Shown here one piece after another: positions 8,354 through 17,146 of a stretch of DNA of 46,789 nucleotides (position 1 is its first letter; the number at the start of each line of letters is the position of its first letter). Source of the DNA: Rhodoferax sp. OV413 (GTDB lineage Bacteria > Pseudomonadota > Gammaproteobacteria > Burkholderiales > Burkholderiaceae_C); assembly GCA_945861785.1 (NCBI GenBank), contig CAMAWD010000046.1, positions 1 through 46,789 of the forward strand, in the 5' to 3' direction. The notes below the pieces were generated by a model. That model ran no database searches and was not told where the DNA came from. It saw only the letters and a program-made list of their open reading frames with translations. The translations under genes and the position numbers were made by a program.

Positions 8354-9390
8354 CTGGCGGTGCCCCTTCGCCCGCCGCGACCCACTGGCGTCGCGGGCTG
8401 TGGGGCAGCGTGCTCGTGGCTGCAGTGGCCCTGCTCTCTCTGGCACCCTATCTGGGAGCGTCGACGGAGTTGGTGCGCATGCGCAATGCTCTGCTGCTGA
8501 TGGAAGCGCGTGACGGGGCCTTCACCTGGACGCCCGAGAGCATTCCAGAGAGCTTCAAGCTGGAGCGCGGGCCAGTGGATCCTTACTTTGCCGCGATTGC
8601 GGATCGTCTGCAGTTGTCTGCGATGCCCGACGACTGGGCTCGCTCGCTCGCCATCAGTCGGCACTTGCTGGGCAGCAGTCCGTCGCTCAGAGGCGGGGCG
8701 ATCATGTCCGACCTGCGCGGAACCCACCGGCGCATTGTCGAAAACGGCGACGGCTATTGTGGTGACTTCGTGGACGTATTTGTCGGCATCGCCTTGGCAG
8801 CGGGCATACCGGTGCGAACCTGGGCATTCTCATTCGACGGGTTTGGAGGCCACGGTCATATCTGGCCGGAAATCTGGAACCGGAAATTGGGGCAGTGGCA
8901 GCTATTGGATATTTTCAACAACTACTATTTCTTTGAAACTGTGGGCATGCCGTTATCGGCGCTCGAATTGCGGCGGGTGATGCTCAGCGGCACGAAGCTG
9001 CCCACGCTGGCGGCGTTACATCCGGGTGCCAGGCCTGGCTGGACGAATGAAGACAAAGCCTGGGATTACTACCGTCGCGGATTGCCACAGTGGTATTTGT
9101 GGTGGGGCAACAATGTTTACAGCTACGACAACACTTGGCTCGTTCGCCTGCTTGGCCGGGCACCGCGGGCAGTGGAGCAATTGGGCGCTATTGCAGTCGG
9201 CGTGGCCCCAGGTTTGGTCATCCTGCCAGACACCGCGAACCGCAGTGCCCAGGCTGCTTTGCGGCGGTTGCGTTGGCACCTGATAGTGGTGGCGTTGACG
9301 TTGCCGCTTGCATCCTTGGCCGCCGCGTTGTGCTGGTTGCAACTGCCTCGGCGAACAACGCCTGCCATTGCGGTGGACCGCCATGGTTGA
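8344..9390 (+). CDS. Membrane-anchored transglutaminase-like protein
   Basis: A 348-residue protein with an N-terminal membrane segment (about 19-38, WGSVLVAAVALLSLAP), a transglutaminase-like cysteine-protease-fold domain, and a second hydrophobic segment near the C-terminus (VVALTLPLASLAAALCW). The likely triad is visible: Cys139 in DGYCGDFVDV, His172 in GHGHIWPEIW, and Asp189 in QLLDIFNN. The start chosen is GTG 8344, inside the end of algD (10-base overlap), because later starts lose the membrane segment; TTG 8347 is also possible. The catalytic domain would face the periplasm. What a transglutaminase-like enzyme does in a polysaccharide operon is unknown: candidates are hydrolysis or transfer on amide bonds, which fits the neighbouring amidotransferases, but this is speculation. 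Confidence 0.75.
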   Translation: MLVAGGAPSPAATHWRRGLWGSVLVAAVALLSLAPYLGASTELVRMRNALLLMEARDGAFTWTPESIPESFKLERGPVDPYFAAIADRLQLSAMPDDWARSLAISRHLLGSSPSLRGGAIMSDLRGTHRRIVENGDGYCGDFVDVFVGIALAAGIPVRTWAFSFDGFGGHGHIWPEIWNRKLGQWQLLDIFNNYYFFETVGMPLSALELRRVMLSGTKLPTLAALHPGARPGWTNEDKAWDYYRRGLPQWYLWWGNNVYSYDNTWLVRLLGRAPRAVEQLGAIAVGVAPGLVILPDTANRSAQAALRRLRWHLIVVALTLPLASLAAALCWLQLPRRTTPAIAVDRHG

Positions 9391-10495
9391 TGTCACTCGC
9401 GCCGTTGATTGGCGGTCGCTCGGACCGATCGCCTTGGTCGGGCCGCTGCCTCCACCGGCTGGTGGCATGGCGAACCAGACACGGCAACTGGCAGAATTGC
9501 TGCAGGCTGCTCACACAAGCGTGAGCGTGGTACAAACCAATGCACCGTATAGACCCAGCTGGGTCGTGCACCTTCCCGGCGTGCGTGCCATTTTTCGGTT
9601 GGTACCTTACCTTTGGACCCTCTGGATCGCCACGAGTCGATGCAAGGTCATGCACCTGATGGCAAATTCGGGCTGGTCGTGGCACCTTTTTGCTGCGCCG
9701 GCGGTTTGGGTGGCCTGGTTACGTGGTGTTCCCGTCGTCGTGAACTACCGTGGCGGGGAGGCTGAGCGATTCCTTCTGCGTTCGCAGGCACTGGTGCGCT
9801 TTTCGGTGCGTCGGGCCTCTAGCCTTATCGTCCCATCCTCTTTTTTGCAGGGAGTTTTCGCACGCTTTGGCATGTCGGCAAGCATCGTGCCGAACATCGT
9901 TGATCTGGCCCGATTTAACCCGCGGGATGCGCGTCGTGGCGATTCGGCCCACCTGGTGGTCGCGCGCAATCTGGAGCCGCTGTATGACAACGCCACCGCT
10001 TTGCGGGCATTCAAGATCGTGCTCGCCAAGTGCCCCGAGGCGACCTTGACCATTGCCGGCAGTGGCCCCGAGGACCAGCGATTGCGGCGACTTTCCTCGG
10101 AGCTCGGGCTTGACGGCAGAGTGCGCTTCAGTGGGCGCATGGCCCGCGAGGCGATGGCCGCCCTCTATCGATCCGCCGACCTCATGCTGAACCCGAGTCT
10201 GGCGGACAACACGCCCAATTCAGTACTCGAATCATGGGCCAGTGGCGTTCCGGTGGTATCCACCAACGTCGGGGGGGTTCCGCATCTCGTGCAGGATGGT
10301 GTTACGGCATTGCTGGTGCCTCCGGCGGACCCGGTGGCGATGGCGGCGGCGTGCCTGAAAATCCTGCAAGACAATGGCCTGTGGTTGCGATTGTCTGCAG
10401 CCGGCTTGGTCAGGGTGCAACACTTCACTTGGCAGTATGTGGCGCCGCTGTTGGCCACGGCATATCGCCAGGCAATCGAAACCGCGCGCGATTGA
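9383..10495 (+). CDS. GT4 glycosyltransferase
   Basis: A 370-residue GT-B family 4 glycosyltransferase. It begins with PIALVGPLPPPAGGMANQTR, a glycine-rich acceptor-domain loop, continues with VPNIVDLARF in the inter-domain region, and has a donor domain with LTIAGSGPEDQRLRRL, FSGRMAREAMAALYRSADL and NSVLESWASGVPVVSTNVGG (E-x7-E-type region). The ATG at 9383 lies eight bases inside the preceding gene, as expected for a coupled operon. It probably elongates the same lipid-linked oligosaccharide as its neighbours. Sugar specificity cannot be inferred. Confidence 0.87.
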   Translation: MVDVTRAVDWRSLGPIALVGPLPPPAGGMANQTRQLAELLQAAHTSVSVVQTNAPYRPSWVVHLPGVRAIFRLVPYLWTLWIATSRCKVMHLMANSGWSWHLFAAPAVWVAWLRGVPVVVNYRGGEAERFLLRSQALVRFSVRRASSLIVPSSFLQGVFARFGMSASIVPNIVDLARFNPRDARRGDSAHLVVARNLEPLYDNATALRAFKIVLAKCPEATLTIAGSGPEDQRLRRLSSELGLDGRVRFSGRMAREAMAALYRSADLMLNPSLADNTPNSVLESWASGVPVVSTNVGGVPHLVQDGVTALLVPPADPVAMAAACLKILQDNGLWLRLSAAGLVRVQHFTWQYVAPLLATAYRQAIETARD

Positions 10496-10508
10496 TTCGA
10501 GGGCGCAC

Positions 10509-11870
10509 ATGGGCATGTATACGAAGGTTGTCTCATCCTTGTTGTTCCCGTTGCATGAGCGCATGAAGCGCCATGACAGCGTTGCCGTGCGCAGGCAGAT
10601 GGAGCGCGACCAGTGGCTTCGGCCAGACCAGTTGAGCGAAATTCAAGTTGCCAGGTTGCGGTCGATGCTGGTCGATATCGGGTTGCACGTGCCTTATTAC
10701 CGTGATCTCTTTGCGCATATTGGACTTGAGCCAAGCTCTGTCACAGGCGTCGCCGACCTGAGGCGACTTCCGTTCCTGACCAAAGCGGTCATCCGTGAAA
10801 ACTGCGAAACCTTGCAGCATGAGCGCACCACAGGCCTTGCCCGCTACAACACCGGCGGCTCCTCGGGTGAGCCGTTGATATTCTTCATCGGCAAGAAGCG
10901 CGTCAGCCACGATGTGGCTGCCAAGTGGCGCGCCACCCGCTGGTGGGATGTGGATATCGGCGACCCAGAAATCGTCGTTTGGGGTTCACCGATCGAACTG
11001 GGCAAGCAGGACCATATCAAGCACTGGCGCGACAAGCTCCTTCGCACGCGGCTATTGCCGGCGTTCGAAATGTCCGACGCGCGGTTGGACGAGTTCATTG
11101 CAAGCATTCGGGCGACGCGTCCGCGCATGCTGTTCGGTTATCCGTCGGCGCTGAGTCATATCGCGCGCCATGCGCAGAAGCGCGGCGTGCCCATGAACGA
11201 CCTGGGGTTGCGGGTCGCGTTCGTCACCTCCGAGCGGTTGTACGACGAACAACGTGACATCATCAGCATGGTGTTCGGTTGCCCGGTGGCCAATGGCTAC
11301 GGTGGCAGAGACGCAGGTTTTATCGCGCACGAGTGCCCGGCGGGTGGCATGCATATCACTGCCGATGACCTGGTGGTTGAAATCGTCAACGAGGCTGGCG
11401 AAGCGCAGCCGCCCGGTGTGGCCGGCGAAATTGTGGTGACGCATCTGGCGACCAACGACTTTCCCTTTGTCAGGTACCGGACTGGCGACGTGGCGACGCT
11501 CGACACCCGGTTGTGCGCATGTGGTAGGGGCCTGCCATTGCTCAAGGAAATCCAGGGGCGCAGCACGGATTTCGTCGTGGCTGCAGACGGTACTGTCATG
11601 CATGGTCTGGCCCTGATTTATATACTGCGCGACGTGGCAGGTGTGAAGGCGTTCAAGATCATCCAGGAGAGCCAGGAACGAACGCGCGTCCTGGTGGTTG
11701 CCGAGCCGGTGTTGTCAGCGGATGCAGCAGCCCTGATCGTGGATGGCTTCAGGAAGCGGCTGGGTGCCAGGGTTAAAATCGACCTCGAACTGGTGCACGA
11801 CATTCCGGCTGAAAATTCTGGCAAATTTCGTTACGTCATCAGTCATGTTGCCGGGGCTATTCGGAGCTGA
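10509..11870 (+). CDS. CapK/PaaK-like adenylate-forming enzyme
   Basis: A 453-residue member of the phenylacetate-CoA ligase (PaaK) / capsule CapK group of ANL-superfamily adenylating enzymes. Seen: the nucleotide loop YNTGGSSGEPL (113-123), the mid-domain VANGYGGRDAGFIAHEC, FVRYRTGDVATLD with a following cysteine pair (LCACGRG), and a C-terminal lid ending ENSGKFRYV. The family activates a carboxylic acid with ATP and often passes it to CoA or a carrier; CapK-like members are frequent in capsule loci with no assigned substrate. It sits 13 bases after a glycosyltransferase and 3 bases before the O-ligase-like gene. It could replace the acyl-CoA ligase usually found in XrtA loci and work with the acyl carrier protein at 41693, an inference from co-location only. 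Confidence 0.82.
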   Translation: MGMYTKVVSSLLFPLHERMKRHDSVAVRRQMERDQWLRPDQLSEIQVARLRSMLVDIGLHVPYYRDLFAHIGLEPSSVTGVADLRRLPFLTKAVIRENCETLQHERTTGLARYNTGGSSGEPLIFFIGKKRVSHDVAAKWRATRWWDVDIGDPEIVVWGSPIELGKQDHIKHWRDKLLRTRLLPAFEMSDARLDEFIASIRATRPRMLFGYPSALSHIARHAQKRGVPMNDLGLRVAFVTSERLYDEQRDIISMVFGCPVANGYGGRDAGFIAHECPAGGMHITADDLVVEIVNEAGEAQPPGVAGEIVVTHLATNDFPFVRYRTGDVATLDTRLCACGRGLPLLKEIQGRSTDFVVAADGTVMHGLALIYILRDVAGVKAFKIIQESQERTRVLVVAEPVLSADAAALIVDGFRKRLGARVKIDLELVHDIPAENSGKFRYVISHVAGAIRS

Positions 11871-11873
11871 CAA

Positions 11874-13181
11874 GTGCGCGACATTGTTCTTCTTGCAATC
11901 GTGATCCCAGCCTTGATTCTGGCGCTGCGTCGGCCATGGATTGGCGTAATACTCTGGACGTGGTTGAGCATCATGAATCCGCATCGGTATACCTGGGGCA
12001 TCGCCTACAGTGCGCCGCTTGCCGCGGCGGCGGCGGGCTGCACCCTTATAGGGTTGCTGATGACGAAGGACCGCGCTTCGCCGGTTAAGGGAGCACCGGT
12101 AAATTGGCTATTGGCATTCATGGCGTGGATGACTTTGTCCTGGTTGTTTGGTTTGAACATTGAAGGGGACTATGAGCAATGGAAGAAGGTCATGAAGGTC
12201 GATTTCATGCTGCTGGTCGCCTTGGCATTGCTGCACAGCAAGCAACACATACTTGCCTTGGTATCCGTGTGTGCCGCATCACTTGCGTTGTTAGGCGCAA
12301 AAGGCGGAGTCTTTACGTTGGCGACTGGTGGCGGTGGCCGGGTTTATGGTCCACCCGGCTCTTTTATCTCAGACAACAATGAATTTGCTTTGGCGCTGGT
12401 GATGACGATTCCATTGCTGCGATTTCTTCAACTTCAAATTCAAAAGCCGCTTGCCAAACGATTGCTGCTTGTGACGATGGTCTTGTGTGCGGTATCTGCT
12501 TTGGGGTCGCAGTCTCGCGGTGCCATGCTTGCCATTTCAGCCATGGCAGTCATGATGTGGTGGCGCGGCAAGGGGAACAAATTCCAGGTCGGCGTGCTGG
12601 TGGCGATTGTGGCGATCACGTTGTTGGCGTTCATGCCGGATGAGTGGTCCAACCGTATGTCCACGATCAAGACTTATGAGGAAGACGGTTCCGCCATGGG
12701 TCGAATCAATGCTTGGTGGGCGGCCTGGAACATGGCACAGCACTATCCCTTTGGCGTGGGGTTCAAGCCCGCGACTGGTGAATTGTTTGCCCGGTTTGCA
12801 CCTGAACCGACAAACGTCAAGGCGGCCCACAGCATTTACTTTCAGGTGTTGGGCAACCATGGCTTCGCGGGTCTGGCATTATTCTTGGGAATATGGATTT
12901 CTTCCTGGCGAATGGCGGGTTGGCTGCGTAGCCAAAAGGGAGTGCTACCTGTGAACCAGTGGACTGTGGACCTGGGTGCCATGTGCCAGGTGTCGCTGAT
13001 TGGTTACCTGATTGGTGGTGCCTTTTTGAGTTTGGCTTATTTCGATCTACCGTACAACATCATGGCCATCGTGGTGCTGACGCGCGCCTGGGTTGCCAAG
13101 CAGAGTTGGCAAACGGAACCCATGGAAATACCACGATGGATGAGCATGATGGGGTTCGCCGTGAACAACAAGGCCACCTGA
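11874..13181 (+). CDS. O-antigen ligase/polymerase-like membrane protein, XrtA-system O-glycosylation ligase type
   Basis: A 435-residue integral membrane protein with about ten hydrophobic segments, beginning at GTG three bases after the previous stop. Its N-terminal region (ALRRPWIGVILWTWLSIMNP) and the segment with FISDNNEFALALVMTIPLL are those I recall for the putative O-glycosylation ligase of exosortase A loci, a branch of the Wzy/WaaL superfamily. A periplasmic loop region holds YEEDGSAMGRINAWWAAWNM and the HSIYFQVLGNHG stretch typical of Wzy_C proteins. It should move finished glycan from undecaprenyl diphosphate to an acceptor, or polymerise repeat units, on the periplasmic side. Another ligase-like protein is at 17147. 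Confidence 0.87.
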   Translation: MRDIVLLAIVIPALILALRRPWIGVILWTWLSIMNPHRYTWGIAYSAPLAAAAAGCTLIGLLMTKDRASPVKGAPVNWLLAFMAWMTLSWLFGLNIEGDYEQWKKVMKVDFMLLVALALLHSKQHILALVSVCAASLALLGAKGGVFTLATGGGGRVYGPPGSFISDNNEFALALVMTIPLLRFLQLQIQKPLAKRLLLVTMVLCAVSALGSQSRGAMLAISAMAVMMWWRGKGNKFQVGVLVAIVAITLLAFMPDEWSNRMSTIKTYEEDGSAMGRINAWWAAWNMAQHYPFGVGFKPATGELFARFAPEPTNVKAAHSIYFQVLGNHGFAGLALFLGIWISSWRMAGWLRSQKGVLPVNQWTVDLGAMCQVSLIGYLIGGAFLSLAYFDLPYNIMAIVVLTRAWVAKQSWQTEPMEIPRWMSMMGFAVNNKAT

Positions 13182-13182
13182 C

Positions 13183-14139
13183 TTGTTGATCAAGGGCTTG
13201 CTTCAAAGAGCGTCACCTGGGGGCGAGCTAGGGCGGCTTTCCGTGCTTGTCTTCCATCGGGTTCTGCCAGCGCCAGACCCCTTGTTTCCCGATGAAATGT
13301 GCGCGCGCCGGTTTGATCAGGTGTGTGGCTGGCTCAGATCGTGGTTCAACGTCGTACCACTCGATCAGGCTGTAGCCCACCTCTCGGCGCGGACTTTGCC
13401 GGTGCGGGCCGCGTGTATCACGTTCGACGATGGTTACGCTGACAACTACCACCAAGCCTTGCCGATCTTGCGGCGCCATGGCCTACCATCCACTTTTTTC
13501 ATAGCAACTGGTTTTCTTGATGGGGGGCGCATGTGGAACGATTCGATCATCGAAGCCGTTCGTGGTACGCCGCTGCAGGAGCTGCGACTGGACGATTTGC
13601 TGGGAATTGACTTTGCACGCGTAGTAGTGGGCACGATCGTGCAAAAGCGCGACGCCATCACGGCCCTGATCAACAGGCTCAAGTACGAAACCGTGGTCGA
13701 ACGCGCCCGATTGACCGAGGAACTTGTGCGGCGTGCGCGAGTTCAGCCGCCTCTCGACCTGATGTTGACTTCAGAGCAGGTTCGAACCATGCGGAGCGCT
13801 GACATGCAGATTGGCGCACACACGGTGTCCCATCCGATTTTGGCAAAGCTGGACCGTGTTGAAGCTGCAGCCGAGATTCACCAGAGCAAGCACTATTTGG
13901 AGAATCTGCTCGGTGAGCCGATCCGCCTTTTTGCCTATCCCAATGGCAAACCGGAAGTGGACTACAACGCCCAAAGCGTTTCAGTCGTGCGCCAGCTCGG
14001 GTTCGACGCTGCCGTGACCACCCGTTGGGCGGCGTCGACAGTCGACACTGACTTGTTCCAGATTCCCCGTTTCACACCGTGGGATCGTGGCCGTTTTCGA
14101 TTTGGCGCACGGATGATCGGAAACCTGCGCGCGCGATAG
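13183..14139 (+). CDS. Polysaccharide deacetylase (CE4/NodB-like)
   Basis: A 318-residue NodB-homology deacetylase. Motif 1 is TFDDGYADN (Asp82/Asp83) and motif 2 is HTVSHP (His212, His216), giving the metal-binding D-H-H set; LFAYPNGKP is the later conserved proline/glycine loop. It would remove acetyl groups from N-acetylated sugars in the growing polymer. There is no clear signal peptide, so it may work in the cytoplasm or be membrane-associated. The best start is TTG 13183, one base after the preceding stop; the next downstream starts would cut into the fold. It is the last gene of the operon and converges on the minus-strand gene ending at 14156 with only 16 bases between. Confidence 0.85.
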   Translation: MLIKGLLQRASPGGELGRLSVLVFHRVLPAPDPLFPDEMCARRFDQVCGWLRSWFNVVPLDQAVAHLSARTLPVRAACITFDDGYADNYHQALPILRRHGLPSTFFIATGFLDGGRMWNDSIIEAVRGTPLQELRLDDLLGIDFARVVVGTIVQKRDAITALINRLKYETVVERARLTEELVRRARVQPPLDLMLTSEQVRTMRSADMQIGAHTVSHPILAKLDRVEAAAEIHQSKHYLENLLGEPIRLFAYPNGKPEVDYNAQSVSVVRQLGFDAAVTTRWAASTVDTDLFQIPRFTPWDRGRFRFGARMIGNLRAR

Positions 14140-14155
14140 GGGTGAGGCGATGAGC

Positions 14156-15838
14156 CTAGGCTTGGACTCGAAAGTCTGGTGCATGGTGCCGCAGCCATTG
14201 CTCCAGCATCATCAGTATCCAGACCATTTCGCCAAAATAACCTGGGTGCTCGGGGAGACGGTCGGTCATCAGTACGTTCACAAAGTCGGCGCGCACCACT
14301 TGGCGTGACGCCAGGCTGTTCAGTGAGTCTCGCGCCAGTGCCTTCAGCGCCGGGGTAGCGTTGGCCCACACACCGAATGGCAAGCCAAAGCCCTGCTTTT
14401 TCTTGGTGATGATCGCGTCCGGCAGAAAGCCACGCAAGGCCTCCTTGAAGAACCAGCGCAGCCGCAGACCCTTGAGCTTGTACTCCGTCGGCAAACTCAG
14501 CGAAAAATCCACCAAACGATCGTCTAGCAACGGGAACCCCACATCGACACCGGCCAGGCCGGTAGCGACACGTACCTTTGGCAAGTCGCTTTCTGCCAGA
14601 GTAAAACGCCAGTCGAAGGCCAGTTCCTGGTTCAGCATGCTGCACCCTCGCGCTGCCTGCCAGACTTGACGCTGCAATGTCAATGGCTGGTTCATATCGA
14701 TACTGGCCATCAAGGCCGGCGTCAACACCTCACCAACACCCAGGCGCATGACCAGGTTGTACATCTGCAGACGGTCTGGCATGGGAGTTCGGGCCTGTTC
14801 CACGTAGCTGCCGGCCTTTCGCGTCAGCGCAAACGCGGCTGCCGCTCGTGTAGCCAGCAGCGGCTCCATGAGGCCGTTCTGTAGTGCGCGGGGCACGTGG
14901 CCATACCAGCCGAAGATGCGCTGCTTGGCATAACGCGAGTTACCCCCGAAAAGTTCGTCCCCGCCGTCGCCCGCCAGCAGCTTCTCGACTCCGTCTTCGC
15001 GCGCCATCTTGGCGCAATAGTAGGCAGGCAATGCGGACGAGTTTCCGAACGGCTGGTCGAAATGTGCGGCAACGTTCGGGATGCTGCGCACCAGGTCGTC
15101 CGGCGTTACATAGTATTCGTGGTGTTCGGTCTTGAAATGCCTGGCAGCGATGCGGGCAAACTCCATCTCGTCGTAACCCTGGGCGTCGAAACCGATGGAG
15201 TAGGTACTAACGGGCTGGCCGCTGGCCATGGCGGCCATGCCAGCGACCGTGGAGCTGTCGGTGCCTCCGCTCAAGAAACAGGCTGCCTTGCCCGAGCCGA
15301 GTTGTGCCGCCACGGAGTCCTTCAGCACCTGCCTGAACTCTGCCTTCAATGCTTCGAACGAAACACCTCGGGGTTCTTCGAATGCCGGCGTCCAATACGG
15401 CGCAACGGTGAGCTGGCCGTTCTCGAAAACGCCATAGTGTCCGGGTGGCAGCCGGTAGACACCTTTGAAGATGGTGCGCGGAGACGGGATCACGTGAAAG
15501 TACAGGTAATCGAAAATCGCCTGGGGATCGACTGCGGTAGATGCGTCTGCCAGCTCGTCCGCCCGTGCAGCAAAGCGCAGCTGCCCCGCATCTATGCGAT
15601 AACACAGGCTGTGGACGGCGAACCGGTCCACCGCTATGAAGGCACGTCCCGCCGGCTCCGCCAAGCCTACCGCAAAGCTCCCTTGCACCCCGGCAATCGC
15701 TGCGCGGGGGCCGTTCACAAAGACCCGGCGCCAGGCTGCGAGATTGCCCTCCGATGCCGCCAGAGCGGCCAATCGCGCATCATCGAAACGTGGGTTGCCA
15801 AGGGTCAGGTGATTGTGGGTCGCAGATGGGGGATGCAT
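14156..15838 (-). CDS. Asparagine synthetase-like protein lacking the glutaminase active site
   Basis: A 560-residue protein with an intact asparagine-synthetase-type C-terminal domain: PP-loop LSGGTDSS (189-196), AGDGGDELFGGNSRY, and a C-terminal KKKQGFGLPFGVW. The N-terminal 180 residues keep the outline of the Ntn domain (DRFAVHSLCYRIDAGQLRFA, FKGVYRLPPGHY) but have no Cys2, no RGPD and no NGEIYN, so glutamine hydrolysis is not expected. It may use free ammonia or another amine, or only adenylate a carboxylate. ATG 15838 is chosen; TTG 15853, overlapping the upstream stop as TTGA, is an alternative. It is cotranscribed with the beta-helix gene upstream. Related amidotransferases at 737 and 3904 are complete. 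Confidence 0.87.
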   Translation of the reverse strand: MHPPSATHNHLTLGNPRFDDARLAALAASEGNLAAWRRVFVNGPRAAIAGVQGSFAVGLAEPAGRAFIAVDRFAVHSLCYRIDAGQLRFAARADELADASTAVDPQAIFDYLYFHVIPSPRTIFKGVYRLPPGHYGVFENGQLTVAPYWTPAFEEPRGVSFEALKAEFRQVLKDSVAAQLGSGKAACFLSGGTDSSTVAGMAAMASGQPVSTYSIGFDAQGYDEMEFARIAARHFKTEHHEYYVTPDDLVRSIPNVAAHFDQPFGNSSALPAYYCAKMAREDGVEKLLAGDGGDELFGGNSRYAKQRIFGWYGHVPRALQNGLMEPLLATRAAAAFALTRKAGSYVEQARTPMPDRLQMYNLVMRLGVGEVLTPALMASIDMNQPLTLQRQVWQAARGCSMLNQELAFDWRFTLAESDLPKVRVATGLAGVDVGFPLLDDRLVDFSLSLPTEYKLKGLRLRWFFKEALRGFLPDAIITKKKQGFGLPFGVWANATPALKALARDSLNSLASRQVVRADFVNVLMTDRLPEHPGYFGEMVWILMMLEQWLRHHAPDFRVQA

Positions 15839-15849
15839 TGGTATTCGGT

Positions 15850-17043
15850 TCAAGGCGACGCGGTGGATTGCAGTGCCCCCGGATTATGCGCGGGCCCAGC
15901 CAGTGACCGCGTTGCACGCGGGTGCACATATTCACGTCGCGGCCGCAAACTTTCGCCCTCAGCACTGCCCGCATCGATGGCCTGGCCTTTGAGCCGCGAG
16001 CCGGCCGCCAGCCGGTAGTCGAATAATGCAGCCAGCACAAAATCCGCCGGTAGCGCGGCGAGGTTGTTGCGGTATTCGCCTGGCCCGGCCGCTTCCAGAG
16101 TTCCCGGGCCCAACAACAAATTGTTCAGCGCCAACACCGCCGACGCTGCAGGTGAAACCCGCAGAAAAACGCCACCTCGGGGCAGCAGATTCACAAGGGT
16201 GTTGTGGGCCAGGTAAATCGCATTGCGCTGCCATTTGTAGCCCTCGGCTCCGAACGAGATCAGGTGCACATTGTCCGTTTGCGGACCCTGCGCAATGATG
16301 TTACCCACCACATGGGCGACACCCCCATTGGGGAACTCCAACTCATAACTGGCCGTTCCGCCCGGCTCGTCGGTAAGCCGGTTGTAGAAAATCTGGTTTA
16401 CCGCCGCCCGACTCTTGAGCAGGTGACCGATGCGTGCGTGATGGAAATAGCTGCCCACAACCGAAAGCCGCGCAATCCGCCCGGCGTACAAGTTGTGGTT
16501 GTGTCCGTCGGGGCGCTGGTTGTAGGCGAACTCGGAGTTCTCCACCTCCAGCACGGTGGCTGGATCGTTGTTCGTCAGCAACCCCATTTCGTTGCGGAGG
16601 AAACGGCAGTCCTTGACATGCAGCGACCCGTTCTCCAGCCGGATGCCAGCGCCATTCCGGCTCGGCACGGCCGCGCCTTCGAAGTCGAAGCCTTCGACGC
16701 GCATCCGGTTGGCCCGCACCACCCAAATGCCCTTTCCCTCGGCAGCGGCGCCGTTGGCCAACAGCCGCACCCGCCCGCCGATCGACCGGATTGAGACATC
16801 GTCACGTTCCCAGGTTGCGACATCCGCGACGTATTCCCCCGCGTCCACTTCGATGGTGATGCCTGGCACAGCCACGCGCGACGCCTCTGCCAGTGTCTTC
16901 ACCGCCCTGGCCAAACCGACTCGCAACACTGGGGCAGTTTGAGGCCGCAGGTTTTGCTGGCCCGAGCCGGATTGATGCGTGGCGGCCTGGAGGATTCCAC
17001 TGCTCCACGCAAGCCCGGCTGCATTGAACAGGCGGCGGTTCAT
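15850..17043 (-). CDS. Secreted right-handed beta-helix protein (putative polysaccharide lyase/epimerase-like)
   Basis: A 397-residue protein. ATG 17043 gives an N-terminal export signal (MNRRLFNAAGLAWSSGILQA). The rest shows beta-helix character: short repeated strand-turn units rich in N, G, V and L, for example VRVEGFDFEGAAVP-like coils, LHVKDCRFLRNEMGLLTNND, VLEVENSEFAYNQ and NNLLLGPGTLEA. Such folds are common in pectate, alginate and chondroitin lyases, C5-epimerases and phage-type depolymerases. The polar run DGHNHNLYAG followed by HHARIGHLLKSR resembles a helix-face active site, but no family-specific catalytic set was identified. It could trim or epimerise the polymer in the periplasm, which would fit the mannuronate supply from AlgD. 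It is divergent from the VanZ/ligase gene. Confidence 0.72.
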   Translation of the reverse strand: MNRRLFNAAGLAWSSGILQAATHQSGSGQQNLRPQTAPVLRVGLARAVKTLAEASRVAVPGITIEVDAGEYVADVATWERDDVSIRSIGGRVRLLANGAAAEGKGIWVVRANRMRVEGFDFEGAAVPSRNGAGIRLENGSLHVKDCRFLRNEMGLLTNNDPATVLEVENSEFAYNQRPDGHNHNLYAGRIARLSVVGSYFHHARIGHLLKSRAAVNQIFYNRLTDEPGGTASYELEFPNGGVAHVVGNIIAQGPQTDNVHLISFGAEGYKWQRNAIYLAHNTLVNLLPRGGVFLRVSPAASAVLALNNLLLGPGTLEAAGPGEYRNNLAALPADFVLAALFDYRLAAGSRLKGQAIDAGSAEGESLRPRREYVHPRATRSLAGPAHNPGALQSTASP

Positions 17044-17146
17044 GGCACCAAAGATTTTCCCAACACGCGGCGAGAATGGAGCTAAAGCCATTTTTGTCAG
17101 TAAATGCTGGCGCCGGCGACGACCAGACCAACAGGATAACCGCACT
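17044..17146. promoter_or_regulatory. Divergent intergenic region
   Basis: The 103 bases between the minus-strand beta-helix gene and the plus-strand VanZ/ligase gene must hold promoters for both directions if the chosen starts are right. An AGGATA at about 17133-17138 is placed like a ribosome-binding site for TTG 17147. No convincing -35/-10 pair was found by eye. Confidence 0.35.

Noticed and set aside
6689-8446. 585-codon minus-strand open frame opposite algD
   Set aside because: Antisense to a gene with an intact catalytic motif set; no family features.
14150-14165. AGCCTAGGCT palindrome between convergent genes, possible terminator
   Set aside because: Too short, no loop and no T tract; it is not a credible factor-independent terminator.
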